64,000 nt of DNA from Galbitalea sp. SE-J8 (lineage in GTDB: Bacteria > Actinomycetota > Actinomycetes > Actinomycetales > Microbacteriaceae). The notes below the pieces were generated by a model. The model was not told the DNA's origin. It did not search any database and saw only the letters and a list, made by a program, of their open reading frames with translations. This document shows positions 56,951 through 64,000 of this stretch, piece after piece. Location: the NCBI RefSeq assembly GCF_030345695.1, contig NZ_JAUASV010000019.1:1-64000 (forward strand), in the 5' to 3' direction. Both the position numbers and the translations under genes were made by a program. How positions within the stretch are numbered: position 1 is the first letter of the stretch; every line of letters begins with the position of its first letter.

Positions 56951-57533
56951 TCACGTGTCGGGGACGTCGGCGATCGTCTCGCCGGCGGCGATGCGGTCGA
57001 GCACATCGTCGACGCGGACGCCGTACTCGGTGAGGGTCGGCTGGTCGAAGTTGATCTCCGGGTCGATGGTCGTCTCCGTGCCGAACGCGCGCGGAATGCA
57101 CACCTGCCCGATGTACCCATCGCGGTACTCGACGTGCTTGAGGTGCTCCCGGACGACTTCACCAAAGGCGGCCTGGCCGTTCCGGACAACGACGAGTCGG
57201 TTGTCGTCGAATGTCGCGTCCTCCTGGCGGAGGTCCCAGAGGATCCCGGCACCGTCGGTCTTCAGCCGGTCGCTCGCGAGCGCGTGCTCGATGCCGATCT
57301 CGGTCCGCAGTCGCTCACGTGCCGGCCGGATGCGCGCGACCGGGACGCCCGCCTTTGTGAAGGCGCGCACGATCCACGCCTCGGCTGGGCCTACGAAGGG
57401 GACCGTGTACCCGCGGCCGGGCCGCTCGACGGTGATGAACGCGGGCTTTCGGTTCCCGGACGTCGTTGTGCAGCCGCTCGCCCAGTGGTTGAACGTCGAC
57501 TGCGGCAGACCCAGCAACGCGCGCGATGTCAGT
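56951..57533 (-). pseudogene. truncated DUF433 antitoxin-like protein ending at tRNA-Lys
   Basis: The frame contains the long DUF433 family's features: LGLPQSTFNHWASG at the N-terminal HTH, PFVGPAEAWIVRAFTKAGV, RIRPARERLRTEIGIEHALAS, LVVVRNGQAAFGEVV, and DQPTLTEYGVRVDDVLDRIAAG. It stops after GETIADVPDT, one base from the tRNA end, about 25 residues short of the usual C-terminus. At the other end the reading frame changes near 57515 (TDIARV continues in another frame) and no start remains. Both ends are damaged, consistent with recombination at a tRNA site. Confidence 0.72.
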
Positions 57534-58128
57534 CGGCCTCGAACGCCGCGACCACGCTGTCGTCGAGCGCACGCCGAGCGGCACGGATGGCGGCCGCGTC
57601 GGCCGGCGGCAGGCAGGCGCCCTTCACGACGAGCACGACGAGCGCCGCGAGCGGCCGAGCCCGCCGGGCCGGCAGCGGATGCAGCATCGCCTGCACCGCC
57701 CCGCGCCAGGTGGTCTCGGCCGTCGCGACGGCCTCGGCGACGGCGGAATCGTGCGCCGCCTCCAGGGCGACCTCCGCGAGCACGCGCGCGAGCGCCGGAT
57801 CGCGATCGAGGAGACCGAAGACGGCATCCAGGTGCGCGCGTAGGCGCTGCCGCGGAGCCGGAAGGTCGGGCGGCGCCGCGTGCTCGGCGAACCGATCGTG
57901 CGCGCGCGCGACGACGGCGCGCACAAGGTCGGTCTTGCTGCTCAGGTGGTAGTGCACGGTCGCGATGTTGACCCCGGCCTCGCGGGCGACGTCCCGCATC
58001 CGCAGGCCGGCGATCCCGCTCTCCGCGACGCACCGGAAGGCCGCATCGACGATCTGCTCCCGGCGGGTCGGCGCGGCGGGGGCGGGCGCGGTCGCGACCG
58101 GCACGGTGCGCTCCGCGGGAACAGGCAT
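57529..58128 (-). CDS. TetR-family repressor
   Basis: 199 residues. TetR HTH at about 21-70 (RREQIVDAAFRCVAESGIAGLRMRDVAREAGVNIATVHYHL in two helices plus recognition helix). The C-terminal ligand domain is variable. It is divergent from a Ddn-type gene, and the shared 60-base gap holds a perfect palindrome, so it likely represses that neighbour and itself. Ligand unknown. Confidence 0.88.
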   Translation of the reverse strand: MPVPAERTVPVATAPAPAAPTRREQIVDAAFRCVAESGIAGLRMRDVAREAGVNIATVHYHLSSKTDLVRAVVARAHDRFAEHAAPPDLPAPRQRLRAHLDAVFGLLDRDPALARVLAEVALEAAHDSAVAEAVATAETTWRGAVQAMLHPLPARRARPLAALVVLVVKGACLPPADAAAIRAARRALDDSVVAAFEAD

Positions 58129-58158
58129 GACGGCATCCTACGCGGCACGGCGTACACT

Positions 58159-58180
58159 TCCAATCAATCACTTGATTGGA
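58159..58180. promoter_or_regulatory. TetR-type operator palindrome
   Basis: TCCAATCAA TCAC TTGATTGGA: perfect 9-bp arms with a 4-base centre, AT-rich, between the divergent tetR and ddn-like genes. Confidence 0.8.
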
Positions 58181-58188
58181 GACGGATG

Positions 58189-58731
58189 ATGACCGAGCAG
58201 CGAGCGGTGCCGCAGCAGAGCGCACAGACTCAGCACAGCGCCCACACCCGGCAGAACGCACAGGCCCGGCGGAGCGCACGGCCGGGTCGGGGCCAGCGGG
58301 CGCTCAACGTCGTGATGCGCGCCGTGCTGAGCACGCCCGGACTCCACCGCGCGGTCAGCGACCGGGTGCTCGTGCTCGACGTCATCGGCCGCGCCTCCGG
58401 CCGGCGGTACCGCATCCCGGTGGGCTACACGCCGACCGCGGACGGGCTGCTCATCGGCACCGCCGGCCGGTGGCGCCGCAACCTCGTCCCGGGTCAGCCG
58501 ATTCGTGTGGTCGTGGGGCGCTGCGCGCGATCGATGGTCGCGGACGTGATCACCGACGAGGCCGAATGCGCCCGGCTGTACCGGGACATCCTGGCCCACA
58601 ACCCCGTGCACGGTCGCTACGCGGGAATCGGCGTCGGGGCCGACGGCGCACCCCGGCCGGACGAGCTCCGAGCGGCTCTCGCCCGGGGCATCGCCGTCGT
58701 GCGACTTCGCCCCGCGGCCCCGGGCGCCTAG
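58189..58731 (+). CDS. deazaflavin (F420)-dependent nitroreductase-family protein
   Basis: 180 residues. The split beta-barrel of the Ddn/PF04075 family is seen in VLDVIGRASGRRYRIPVGYTP, LLIGTAGRWRRNL and ARLYRDILAHNPVHGRYAGIG. An unusual Gln/Arg/His-rich N-terminal stretch (~35 residues) precedes it. GGAGACGG lies before the two adjacent ATG codons (58186, 58189). Whether F420 or another flavin is used is uncertain. Controlled by the divergent TetR. Its end overlaps the convergent DoxX gene. Confidence 0.78.
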   Translation: MTEQRAVPQQSAQTQHSAHTRQNAQARRSARPGRGQRALNVVMRAVLSTPGLHRAVSDRVLVLDVIGRASGRRYRIPVGYTPTADGLLIGTAGRWRRNLVPGQPIRVVVGRCARSMVADVITDEAECARLYRDILAHNPVHGRYAGIGVGADGAPRPDELRAALARGIAVVRLRPAAPGA

Positions 58732-59087
58732 CGCCAGTGCTCGGCGAGCGTCAGGGCGAGGGCGGCGGCGTTGAGCGCCAGGAGGAATCCGGCGAAGCCG
58801 AACTGGGCCGAGACGTCCTTGGCCATGACGTGGGTGTACATCGCGCAGACGAAGAAGACGACGAGCCCGGATGCCGCGGCGACGCCGACGGCGGGCAGCC
58901 ACAGCCCGGCGAGCAGGCCGAGGGCGCCGAGCACCTTGAGGGTCCCGATCGGGAACCGGAGCCAGGACACCGGCACGCCGGCGGCGCGCATGCCGGGCAT
59001 GATCGGGGCGAAATGGGCGAGAGCCGCCACGCCGGAGAAGCCGTCGATGACGATGGCGGCGAGCGTGACGATCAGATACGCGGTCAT
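58728..59087 (-). CDS. DoxX-like membrane protein
   Basis: 119 residues, four membrane helices (about 2-22, 44-62, 67-88, 96-114). DoxX-like features: FPIGTLKVLGALGLL and VFFVCAMYTHVMAKD. The ATG at 59087 is preferred over GTG 59096 because TACAGT (59095-59100) overlaps that GTG and is seven bases upstream of the ATG. Possibly linked to thiol or redox stress. Divergent from marR. Confidence 0.78.
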   Translation of the reverse strand: MTAYLIVTLAAIVIDGFSGVAALAHFAPIMPGMRAAGVPVSWLRFPIGTLKVLGALGLLAGLWLPAVGVAAASGLVVFFVCAMYTHVMAKDVSAQFGFAGFLLALNAAALALTLAEHWR

Positions 59088-59100
59088 GATGCTCACTGTA

Positions 59101-59113
59101 TGTGATCATCACA
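59101..59113. promoter_or_regulatory. candidate MarR operator
   Basis: TGTGATCATCACA, inverted repeat with one central base, placed directly upstream of the DoxX -10 box and ~35 bases before the marR start. Confidence 0.55.
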
Positions 59114-59148
59114 GCCAATGGCAATACCCGGTGAGTACGATGCGTAGC

Positions 59149-59634
59149 GTGAGCCCATCCGCCCCGTTGCCCCCGTTGGAGAGCCGCGCGAGCTTTCTGG
59201 TCTCCCAGCTCGGAATCCAGAGCGCTCAGCGATTCGCCGCGGGCCTGGCACCGCTCGGGCTGAACCCGAACCAGTTCGGGCTCCTCGTGCACGTCGCCCG
59301 CGCCGAGGGGCAGTCGCAGCAGCAGCTCGCCGACACGCTCGGCCTGCACCGCAACACGATGGTCGCGCTGATCGACGACCTCGAGGCACGCGGACTCGCC
59401 GAGCGTCGTCGGCACCCTCGCGATCGACGCGCCTACGCCATCCACCTGACGTCCGAGGCGCGCCGGCTCCTGCCGGAGGCGAGCCGCATCGCCGACGAGC
59501 AGGAGGCCCTCCTCGTCGAAGACCTGAGCCGAGCCGAGCGCACCCAGCTGATCGGCCTCCTGGCCCGGATCAGCGCGCGCACCGGACAGCGCGCCGGAGT
59601 GCACCCGGGATACGCCGGGCCCGGCGAGCCATGA
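59149..59634 (+). CDS. MarR-family regulator
   Basis: 161 residues. Winged helix: LNPNQFGLLVHVARAEG, QQLADTLGLHRNTMVALIDDLEARGLAERRRHPRDRRA (recognition helix and wing), then a dimerisation helix. GTG at 59149 is seven bases after TACGAT (59136-59141), which overlaps an upstream ATG. ATGA overlap with the oxidoreductase gene; divergent from DoxX. It probably senses quinones or oxidants given these neighbours. Confidence 0.88.
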   Translation: MSPSAPLPPLESRASFLVSQLGIQSAQRFAAGLAPLGLNPNQFGLLVHVARAEGQSQQQLADTLGLHRNTMVALIDDLEARGLAERRRHPRDRRAYAIHLTSEARRLLPEASRIADEQEALLVEDLSRAERTQLIGLLARISARTGQRAGVHPGYAGPGEP

Positions 59635-60566
59635 CCACGCGCGCCATCGCCGTCCGGTACGGCGACCCCTCCGCCGTCGAGCTGCAGACGATCCCGGATG
59701 CCGCGCCCGGCGAGGGCAGGGTCGCGATCGCCGTGCGCGCGGCGGGTGTCAACCCGTCCGACGCGAAGGGCATCGCCGGCGCGTGGGGTCGCGACGAGAC
59801 GAAGCTGCCGCTGCCGATCGGCAGCGAGGTCGCCGGCGTCGTCACCGAGCTCGGACCGGGCGTCACGGATGTCGCGATCGGCGACGAGGTCATCGCGTTC
59901 CGGGTGCGCGGCGGCTTCGCCGACCGGGTGGTCACGGCCGCGGCGAACGTGTTCGCGAAGCCGCCGGCCCTCTCGTTCGAGGAGGCCTCCGGCCTGCTGC
60001 TCGTCGGCGCCACCGCGTGGCACCTGCTCGACGCGACCGGGGTCGCCGCGGGCGACTGCGTGCTCGTGCACGGCGCGAGCGGGTCGGTCGGCCGCGTCGC
60101 CACGCAGCTCGCGATCGTGCGCGGCGCGACCGTGGTGGGCACCGCATCCGAGCGCAACGCGGATGCCGTGCGCGCGCTCGGCGCCGCATGGGTGCCCTAC
60201 GGCGACGGGCTCGCCGCGCGCGTGCGGGCGATCTGGCCCGACGGCGCCGACGTAGCCCTCGACACCGTCGGCACCGACGAGGCCGTCGACACGTCGGTCG
60301 AGCTCGTCGCGGACCGCGGCCGGATCGCCACCATCAGCGCGTTCCGCCGCGGTGGCGAGGCCGGCATCCGTCTGCTCGGTGGCGGTCCGGGCGCCGATCC
60401 GGGCTCGGCCGTGCGGGCGGCCGCCCGGCAGCCGCTCGTCGACCTCGCCGGGGCGGGCCGGCTGCGTGTGCCGGTGGCCCGCACCTTCCCGCTCACGGAG
60501 GCGGCTGCGGCGATCGAGCTCGCGAGCTCGGGGCATCCCGGAGGCAAGATCGTGATCGTGCCGTGA
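59631..60566 (+). CDS. NADPH:quinone oxidoreductase-type MDR protein
   Basis: 311 residues. GroES-like N-terminus (VRAAGVNPSDAKGIAGAWG, PIGSEVAGVVTELG), Rossmann fold with VLVHGASGSVGRVATQLA, and C-terminal FPLTEAAAAIELASSGHPGGKIVI. No structural-zinc cysteine cluster. NADPH-dependent reduction of quinones or enones is likely. Translationally coupled to marR. Confidence 0.87.
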   Translation: MTTRAIAVRYGDPSAVELQTIPDAAPGEGRVAIAVRAAGVNPSDAKGIAGAWGRDETKLPLPIGSEVAGVVTELGPGVTDVAIGDEVIAFRVRGGFADRVVTAAANVFAKPPALSFEEASGLLLVGATAWHLLDATGVAAGDCVLVHGASGSVGRVATQLAIVRGATVVGTASERNADAVRALGAAWVPYGDGLAARVRAIWPDGADVALDTVGTDEAVDTSVELVADRGRIATISAFRRGGEAGIRLLGGGPGADPGSAVRAAARQPLVDLAGAGRLRVPVARTFPLTEAAAAIELASSGHPGGKIVIVP

Positions 60567-60655
60567 TCGCGGGCCGACCCCCAGTTCGAGTGCCCGGGGG
60601 ACGGGAACGGCGACGCGCGTGCGACACTGAAATTCCCGATCGAAAGCTCACACGC

Positions 60656-61414
60656 ATGCGCCGCCGCTTCCCCCGCATCGTTCTCGCCGCCGCGACGTCC
60701 GTGCTCGCGCTGTCGACCCTCGCCGCCTGCGACGGATTCAACCCTCCCCCGTGGGCCAATCCGAACGGTGGCGATGCGAGCTCGCCGGCGCCGACCAGCT
60801 CGTGCTCGAACTTCGGGTACGACTCGCTGTTCAGCCAGTTCGGCACCGTGAAGTACTCCTATGTGCTCGCGGACAACCTCACGCTCTACCTCGACATGTG
60901 GACTGAGCAGCCGACCCACTCGTGGTACGCCGACACGCCCAAGAAGCTCACCTACACGATCCAGGTCGTCGACTCGAACGCGCGCCCTGAGGATGCCTTC
61001 AAGTTCAAGCGCAAGGTCTACCTGAGCGCGATGCACGTGACCGCGACGACCGTCGAGAAGGACAACCAGTCGACCGTGGCCTACGAGCTGGACAAGAAGC
61101 CCGCCGAGGTCACCCTCGACCCCGAGGCGCTGCAGTCGAAGAAGTACGGCCTGCTCATCACGAGCCCCAAGGGCGGGCTCCTGTACCAGAACACCGAGAT
61201 CGACGCGGTGCCGGATGACACCTACGGCCTGAACCTGGACTTCCAGCTGACGGTGAACGCGCAGGCGAAGCTCGCCAGCAAGTCCTACGACACCTCGAGG
61301 ATCGACATCGCGCTGCCGATCGCGATCTTCTCGGCCGCGACGCAGTACACCTCGACGTCGTGCGCCTCGAACGCGACGATGGCGCCGTCGTACGCGCCGG
61401 GCGTCACGCCGTAA
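60656..61414 (+). CDS. lipoprotein of unknown function
   Basis: 252 residues. MRRRFPRIVLAAATSVLALS with lipobox TLAAC; then a Pro/Asn/Ser-rich spacer and a beta-rich domain (TVKYSYVLADNLTLYLDMWTE, LTYTIQVVDSN, INSFALPIAIF-like end). Charged residues are Lys-rich compared with neighbours. No family recognised. It stands alone between the oxidoreductase and the convergent VIT1 gene. Confidence 0.72.
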   Translation: MRRRFPRIVLAAATSVLALSTLAACDGFNPPPWANPNGGDASSPAPTSSCSNFGYDSLFSQFGTVKYSYVLADNLTLYLDMWTEQPTHSWYADTPKKLTYTIQVVDSNARPEDAFKFKRKVYLSAMHVTATTVEKDNQSTVAYELDKKPAEVTLDPEALQSKKYGLLITSPKGGLLYQNTEIDAVPDDTYGLNLDFQLTVNAQAKLASKSYDTSRIDIALPIAIFSAATQYTSTSCASNATMAPSYAPGVTP

Positions 61415-61451
61415 GGGTCGCGGGGGTTTCGAGGGGTTTCGAGGGGGCCGC

Positions 61452-62537
61452 TCAGCCGGCGGAGGAGAGCAGCGCGTCGAAGAGCAGGCCGAGCGCGTAG
61501 GTGACCGCGGCCGCGCCGTAGCCGATGCCGAGCTGGCGCAGCGCCCGCCGGAGCGGGCTGCCGCCGGAGAGCAGGCCGACGACGGCGCCCGTCGCGAGCA
61601 GGGCGATCCCGACGAGCACGGCCGCCAGCAGGATCGCCGTGAGCCCGGAGAGCCCGAACAGGTACGGCAGCACGGCGACGATCGCGCCCGACGCGAAGAA
61701 CGCGAAGCTCGACGACGCCGCCCCGACGGCGGAGCCGATCTCCTCGTGGTCGTCGACGGCGAGGTGATCGACGTCGAGGCCGCGCAGCACGCGCTCGGCG
61801 CGGTCCGCGGCATCCGTCTCGCTCATCCCGCGCGCGCGGTAGACGAGCGCGAGCTCGTTGGCGTCCACGTCGAGGTGCGGCACGGCCTCGTCGGCGGCCG
61901 GATCGGGGTGGGATGCCGCGAGCAGCTCCCGCTGCGAGCGCACCGAGACGAACTCCCCCGCCCCCATCGAGAGCGCGCCCGCGAACAGGCCGGCGAGACC
62001 GGTCGCGAGGATCACGGTCGCCGGCACACCGGTCGCGCCGACGCCGAGCACGAGCGCGAGGTTCGAGACGAGGCCGTCGTTCGCGCCGAACACCGCGGCG
62101 CGGAACGTGCCCGACAGGCGTGCGCGGCCGCGCGCCGCGAGCCCGCGGACGACCTCGCCGTGGATGCGCTCGTCGGCCGCCATGGCCGGCGTCGCATCCG
62201 CGTCCTCCGCATACGGCGAGCGCGCCTCGGCCCGCTGGGCGAGGGCGAGCACGAAGACCGAGCCGAAGCGCCGCGCGAAGAAGCCGAGCAGCACCGTGCG
62301 CAGCGCGCGCGGCCTCGGGCTCCCGACGCGGTCGCCGAGCAGGTCGAGCCAGTGCTGCTCGTGCCGCGCCTCGGCGTCGGCGAGGGCGAGCAGGATCTCG
62401 CGCTCCTCGCCGGTGCGTCGGGCGGCGAGGTCGCGGTACACGGCGGCCTCCGCGCGCTCGTCGGCGAGGTACTGGCGCCAGGTGCGCACGCGACGCGCGG
62501 ACGGCGCGCTCGCGGCGTCCGGCATCCGCGCGCTCAC
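61452..62537 (-). CDS. ferritin-like/VIT1 (CCC1) metal transporter
   Basis: 361 residues. N-terminal rubrerythrin-like four-helix domain with ERAEAAVYRDLA and ADAEARHEQHW iron-ligand helices (about 25-130). A VIT1/CCC1 membrane domain follows with five helices (GANDGLVSNLALVLGVGA, GLFAGALSMGAGEFVSVRSQREL). Family members move Fe2+ or Mn2+. GTG 62537 overlaps the galM stop by four bases; an ATG at 62525 is the alternative. Confidence 0.87.
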   Translation of the reverse strand: MSARMPDAASAPSARRVRTWRQYLADERAEAAVYRDLAARRTGEEREILLALADAEARHEQHWLDLLGDRVGSPRPRALRTVLLGFFARRFGSVFVLALAQRAEARSPYAEDADATPAMAADERIHGEVVRGLAARGRARLSGTFRAAVFGANDGLVSNLALVLGVGATGVPATVILATGLAGLFAGALSMGAGEFVSVRSQRELLAASHPDPAADEAVPHLDVDANELALVYRARGMSETDAADRAERVLRGLDVDHLAVDDHEEIGSAVGAASSSFAFFASGAIVAVLPYLFGLSGLTAILLAAVLVGIALLATGAVVGLLSGGSPLRRALRQLGIGYGAAAVTYALGLLFDALLSSAG

Positions 62538-63466
62538 GCGTCGGCCGCGGCGCGGCAGCGGATGCCCCAGCGCGCCGTCCAGGTCTCGCCCGGCGCCACC
62601 CAGCGCACACCGCGCTTCGTGACGAACGCGTTGGGCGGCGCGGTCATCGGCTCGATCGCGACGGCGAGTCCGCGACCGCCCTCGCGCGGGTAGTTGCGCG
62701 GCGTGAACACCTGCACGTAGCCGAAGCTCTCGTCCTGCCACAGCTCGACCGCCCGGCCGTCCGGGGCGGCGAGCGAGTGCACGGCGATGCCGTGCTCGTG
62801 CACGACCTCGCCGTACGCGTCGTCGAGCCGCAGGCGCTCGACCGGCCGGCCGCGCCGCAGGTCGAACTCGGTCGCCTCCACGGGCATCTCCACGAACGGG
62901 ATCATGCGCTGCGTCGAGGCGAACTTCGACCGGGCGGCGACGGTGAGCATGAGGTGCTCGATCGGGGTGTCGCCGACGCGCAGGAACGGATGCGCCCCGA
63001 CCGCCACCGGCGCGGCGGCGGCGCCGACGTTCGTGATGCGGTGGGTGACCTCGAGACCCGCGTCGACGAGGCGGTAGCCGACGCTCGTCTCGAGCTGGAA
63101 CGGGTAGCCGTGCTGCGGGAACACCGTGGCCGCGAGGGTGATCGAGCTCGCGGTGCGCTCGATCGGCGTGTACGCGGTGAAGCGCAGCAGACCGTGGATC
63201 GCGTTGTGGAAGCGCGGCTCCGTGATGTCGAGGTGCTGCGGCCGGCCGTCGAGGATCCACATCCCGTCGTCGACGCGGTTCGGCCACGGCACGAGCACGA
63301 TGCCGTTGGCGGAGGGCGTCGGGACGTCGGCGCCGTACGGCTCGGTGATGTGCTGCCCGTCGACCGTCAGCGTGCGCAGCGCGGCGGCGAGCTGCGTGAT
63401 GAAGGCGCGGTTCTCGGTGGCACCCGAGTGGACCAGCTCGTACTGCTCTCCGGTCGGGGACGCCAC
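62534..63466 (-). CDS. aldose 1-epimerase (mutarotase) family protein
   Basis: 310 residues from GTG. GalM fold: LVPWPNRVDDGMW, NAIHGLLRFTAY (catalytic His), VAVGAHPFLRVGD (second His) and catalytic Glu region AIEPMTAPPNAF. Interconverts sugar anomers. TAGGCT (63473-63478) lies six bases upstream, so probably leaderless. Coupled with the VIT1-type gene. Confidence 0.88.
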   Translation of the reverse strand: MASPTGEQYELVHSGATENRAFITQLAAALRTLTVDGQHITEPYGADVPTPSANGIVLVPWPNRVDDGMWILDGRPQHLDITEPRFHNAIHGLLRFTAYTPIERTASSITLAATVFPQHGYPFQLETSVGYRLVDAGLEVTHRITNVGAAAAPVAVGAHPFLRVGDTPIEHLMLTVAARSKFASTQRMIPFVEMPVEATEFDLRRGRPVERLRLDDAYGEVVHEHGIAVHSLAAPDGRAVELWQDESFGYVQVFTPRNYPREGGRGLAVAIEPMTAPPNAFVTKRGVRWVAPGETWTARWGIRCRAAADA

Positions 63467-63475
63467 GCGCTCAGC

Positions 63476-64000
63476 CTACGAGCGCGCGTGCACGACCTCC
63501 AATCCGGATGCGGCGAGGGCCGCGGTGCGCTCGGGGGCCGCATCCGTGACGAGCACGTGCACCTCGGCGAGCGGGGCGATGCGCGCGAGGCTGACCCGGC
63601 CGAGCTTGCCGGCCTCGGCGACGACCACGACGCGACGCGCGGCGCGCGCCATCCGCCGCTTCACATCCGTCTCGGGCAGGTTGAGGCCCGTGACGCCGCC
63701 CCCGGCGTCGACGCCGTTGCAGCCGAGGATCGCCAGGTCGCACGCGATCTCGTCGAGAACGGATGCCGCGAACGGGTCGACGAGCGAGTGCTGCAGCGAG
63801 CGCAGCGTGCCGCCGGTCACGACCACGGTGAGGCGCGGCACCGCGGGCTCGAGCGCGAGGGCGATCGAGAGCCCGTTCGTCACCACGAGCACGTCGTCGA
63901 GGTCGACCCGGTCGACGAGCGCGTGCGCCACCGCGAGGGTCGTCGACCCGACGTCGAGCACGACGCTCTGACCCGAGCGCACGAGGGCGGCCGCGGCCCG
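63476..64000 (-). CDS. DeoR/GlpR-family regulator, 5' part outside the window
   Basis: 175 codons of the C-terminal sensor domain are present: SVVLDVGSTTLAVAHAL, VVTNGLSIALAL, VVVTGGTLRSLQHSLVD, AILGCNGVDAGGGVTGLN, VVVVAEAGKLGRVSLARI. The N-terminal DNA-binding HTH lies beyond position 64000. Regulators of this type bind phosphosugars and usually control sugar uptake or catabolism. The galM-like gene immediately downstream may be a target. Confidence 0.85.
   Translation of the reverse strand, partial: RAAAALVRSGQSVVLDVGSTTLAVAHALVDRVDLDDVLVVTNGLSIALALEPAVPRLTVVVTGGTLRSLQHSLVDPFAASVLDEIACDLAILGCNGVDAGGGVTGLNLPETDVKRRMARAARRVVVVAEAGKLGRVSLARIAPLAEVHVLVTDAAPERTAALAASGLEVVHARS

Noticed and set aside
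56877-57533. Prophage or integrative element at tRNA-Lys
   Set aside because: No integrase, no repeated tRNA end and no phage genes within the window; only a truncated DUF433 gene marks a possible old event.

Overview
The window is a high-GC actinobacterial chromosome segment, best explained as a member of the Microbacteriaceae (genus not resolved). Evidence: a mycothiol gene (mshD), CarD, GlnR, SenX3-RegX3, DUF3263, DUF3027 and DUF4032 proteins, a GroEL under CIRCE control, very high third-position GC, and frequent GTG/TTG starts. Many genes are apparently leaderless, with a TANNNT box only 6-8 bases upstream of the first codon. No rRNA, CRISPR array, transposase, integrase or replication origin was seen.

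Layout. 0-6 kb: tRNA-Arg, three tandem paralogous secreted proteins, a CHAP wall hydrolase, an HNH endonuclease, a 33-codon ORF abutting a terminator, and an NlpC/P60 hydrolase. 6-16 kb: DtxR iron regulator, serC, cold-shock protein and DUF3027, an XPB helicase with a helicase-associated partner, a YqhA-like protein, a two-component system and an orphan WXG100 protein. 16-25 kb: a decayed patch, monocistronic groEL with two CIRCE operators, DUF3048 lipoprotein, cspA, DUF3263/LytR_C, an orphan heme-binding lipoprotein with a DtxR-like operator, acetyltransferase, nitroreductase and tRNA-Thr. 25-36 kb: DsbA-like protein, UgpC-type ATPase, DUF4032, then rlmB-cysS-ispDF-carD. This block is flanked by a decayed copy (28.6 kb) and an intact copy (33.5-35.4 kb) of an M23 peptidase/lipoprotein module.

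36-56 kb holds the phosphate regulon: senX3-regX3, phoU, ppk, a NUDIX/histidine phosphatase and pstSCAB, with direct-repeat Pho boxes. Inside it lie gpmA, a methyltransferase, FUSC, ygfZ, a nitrobindin-like protein, glnR-mshD and an epimerase. At 46.6-48.6 kb a lower-GC insert carries a streptogrisin-like protease and a separate membrane protein resembling only the protease propeptide. The insert is bracketed by two 70-bp copies of the epimerase 3' end. 56-64 kb: tRNA-Lys abutting a truncated DUF433 gene, TetR/Ddn, DoxX and MarR-oxidoreductase divergent pairs with palindromic operators, a lipoprotein, a ferritin-like/VIT1 transporter, aldose epimerase and a DeoR regulator cut by the window edge.

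The regulators match their neighbours. DtxR may control the heme-binding lipoprotein, RegX3 the pst/phoU/ppk genes, and HrcA (not in the window) groEL. The least explained parts are the protease/propeptide insert, the tandem secreted family, the M23 module, and the small ORFs.
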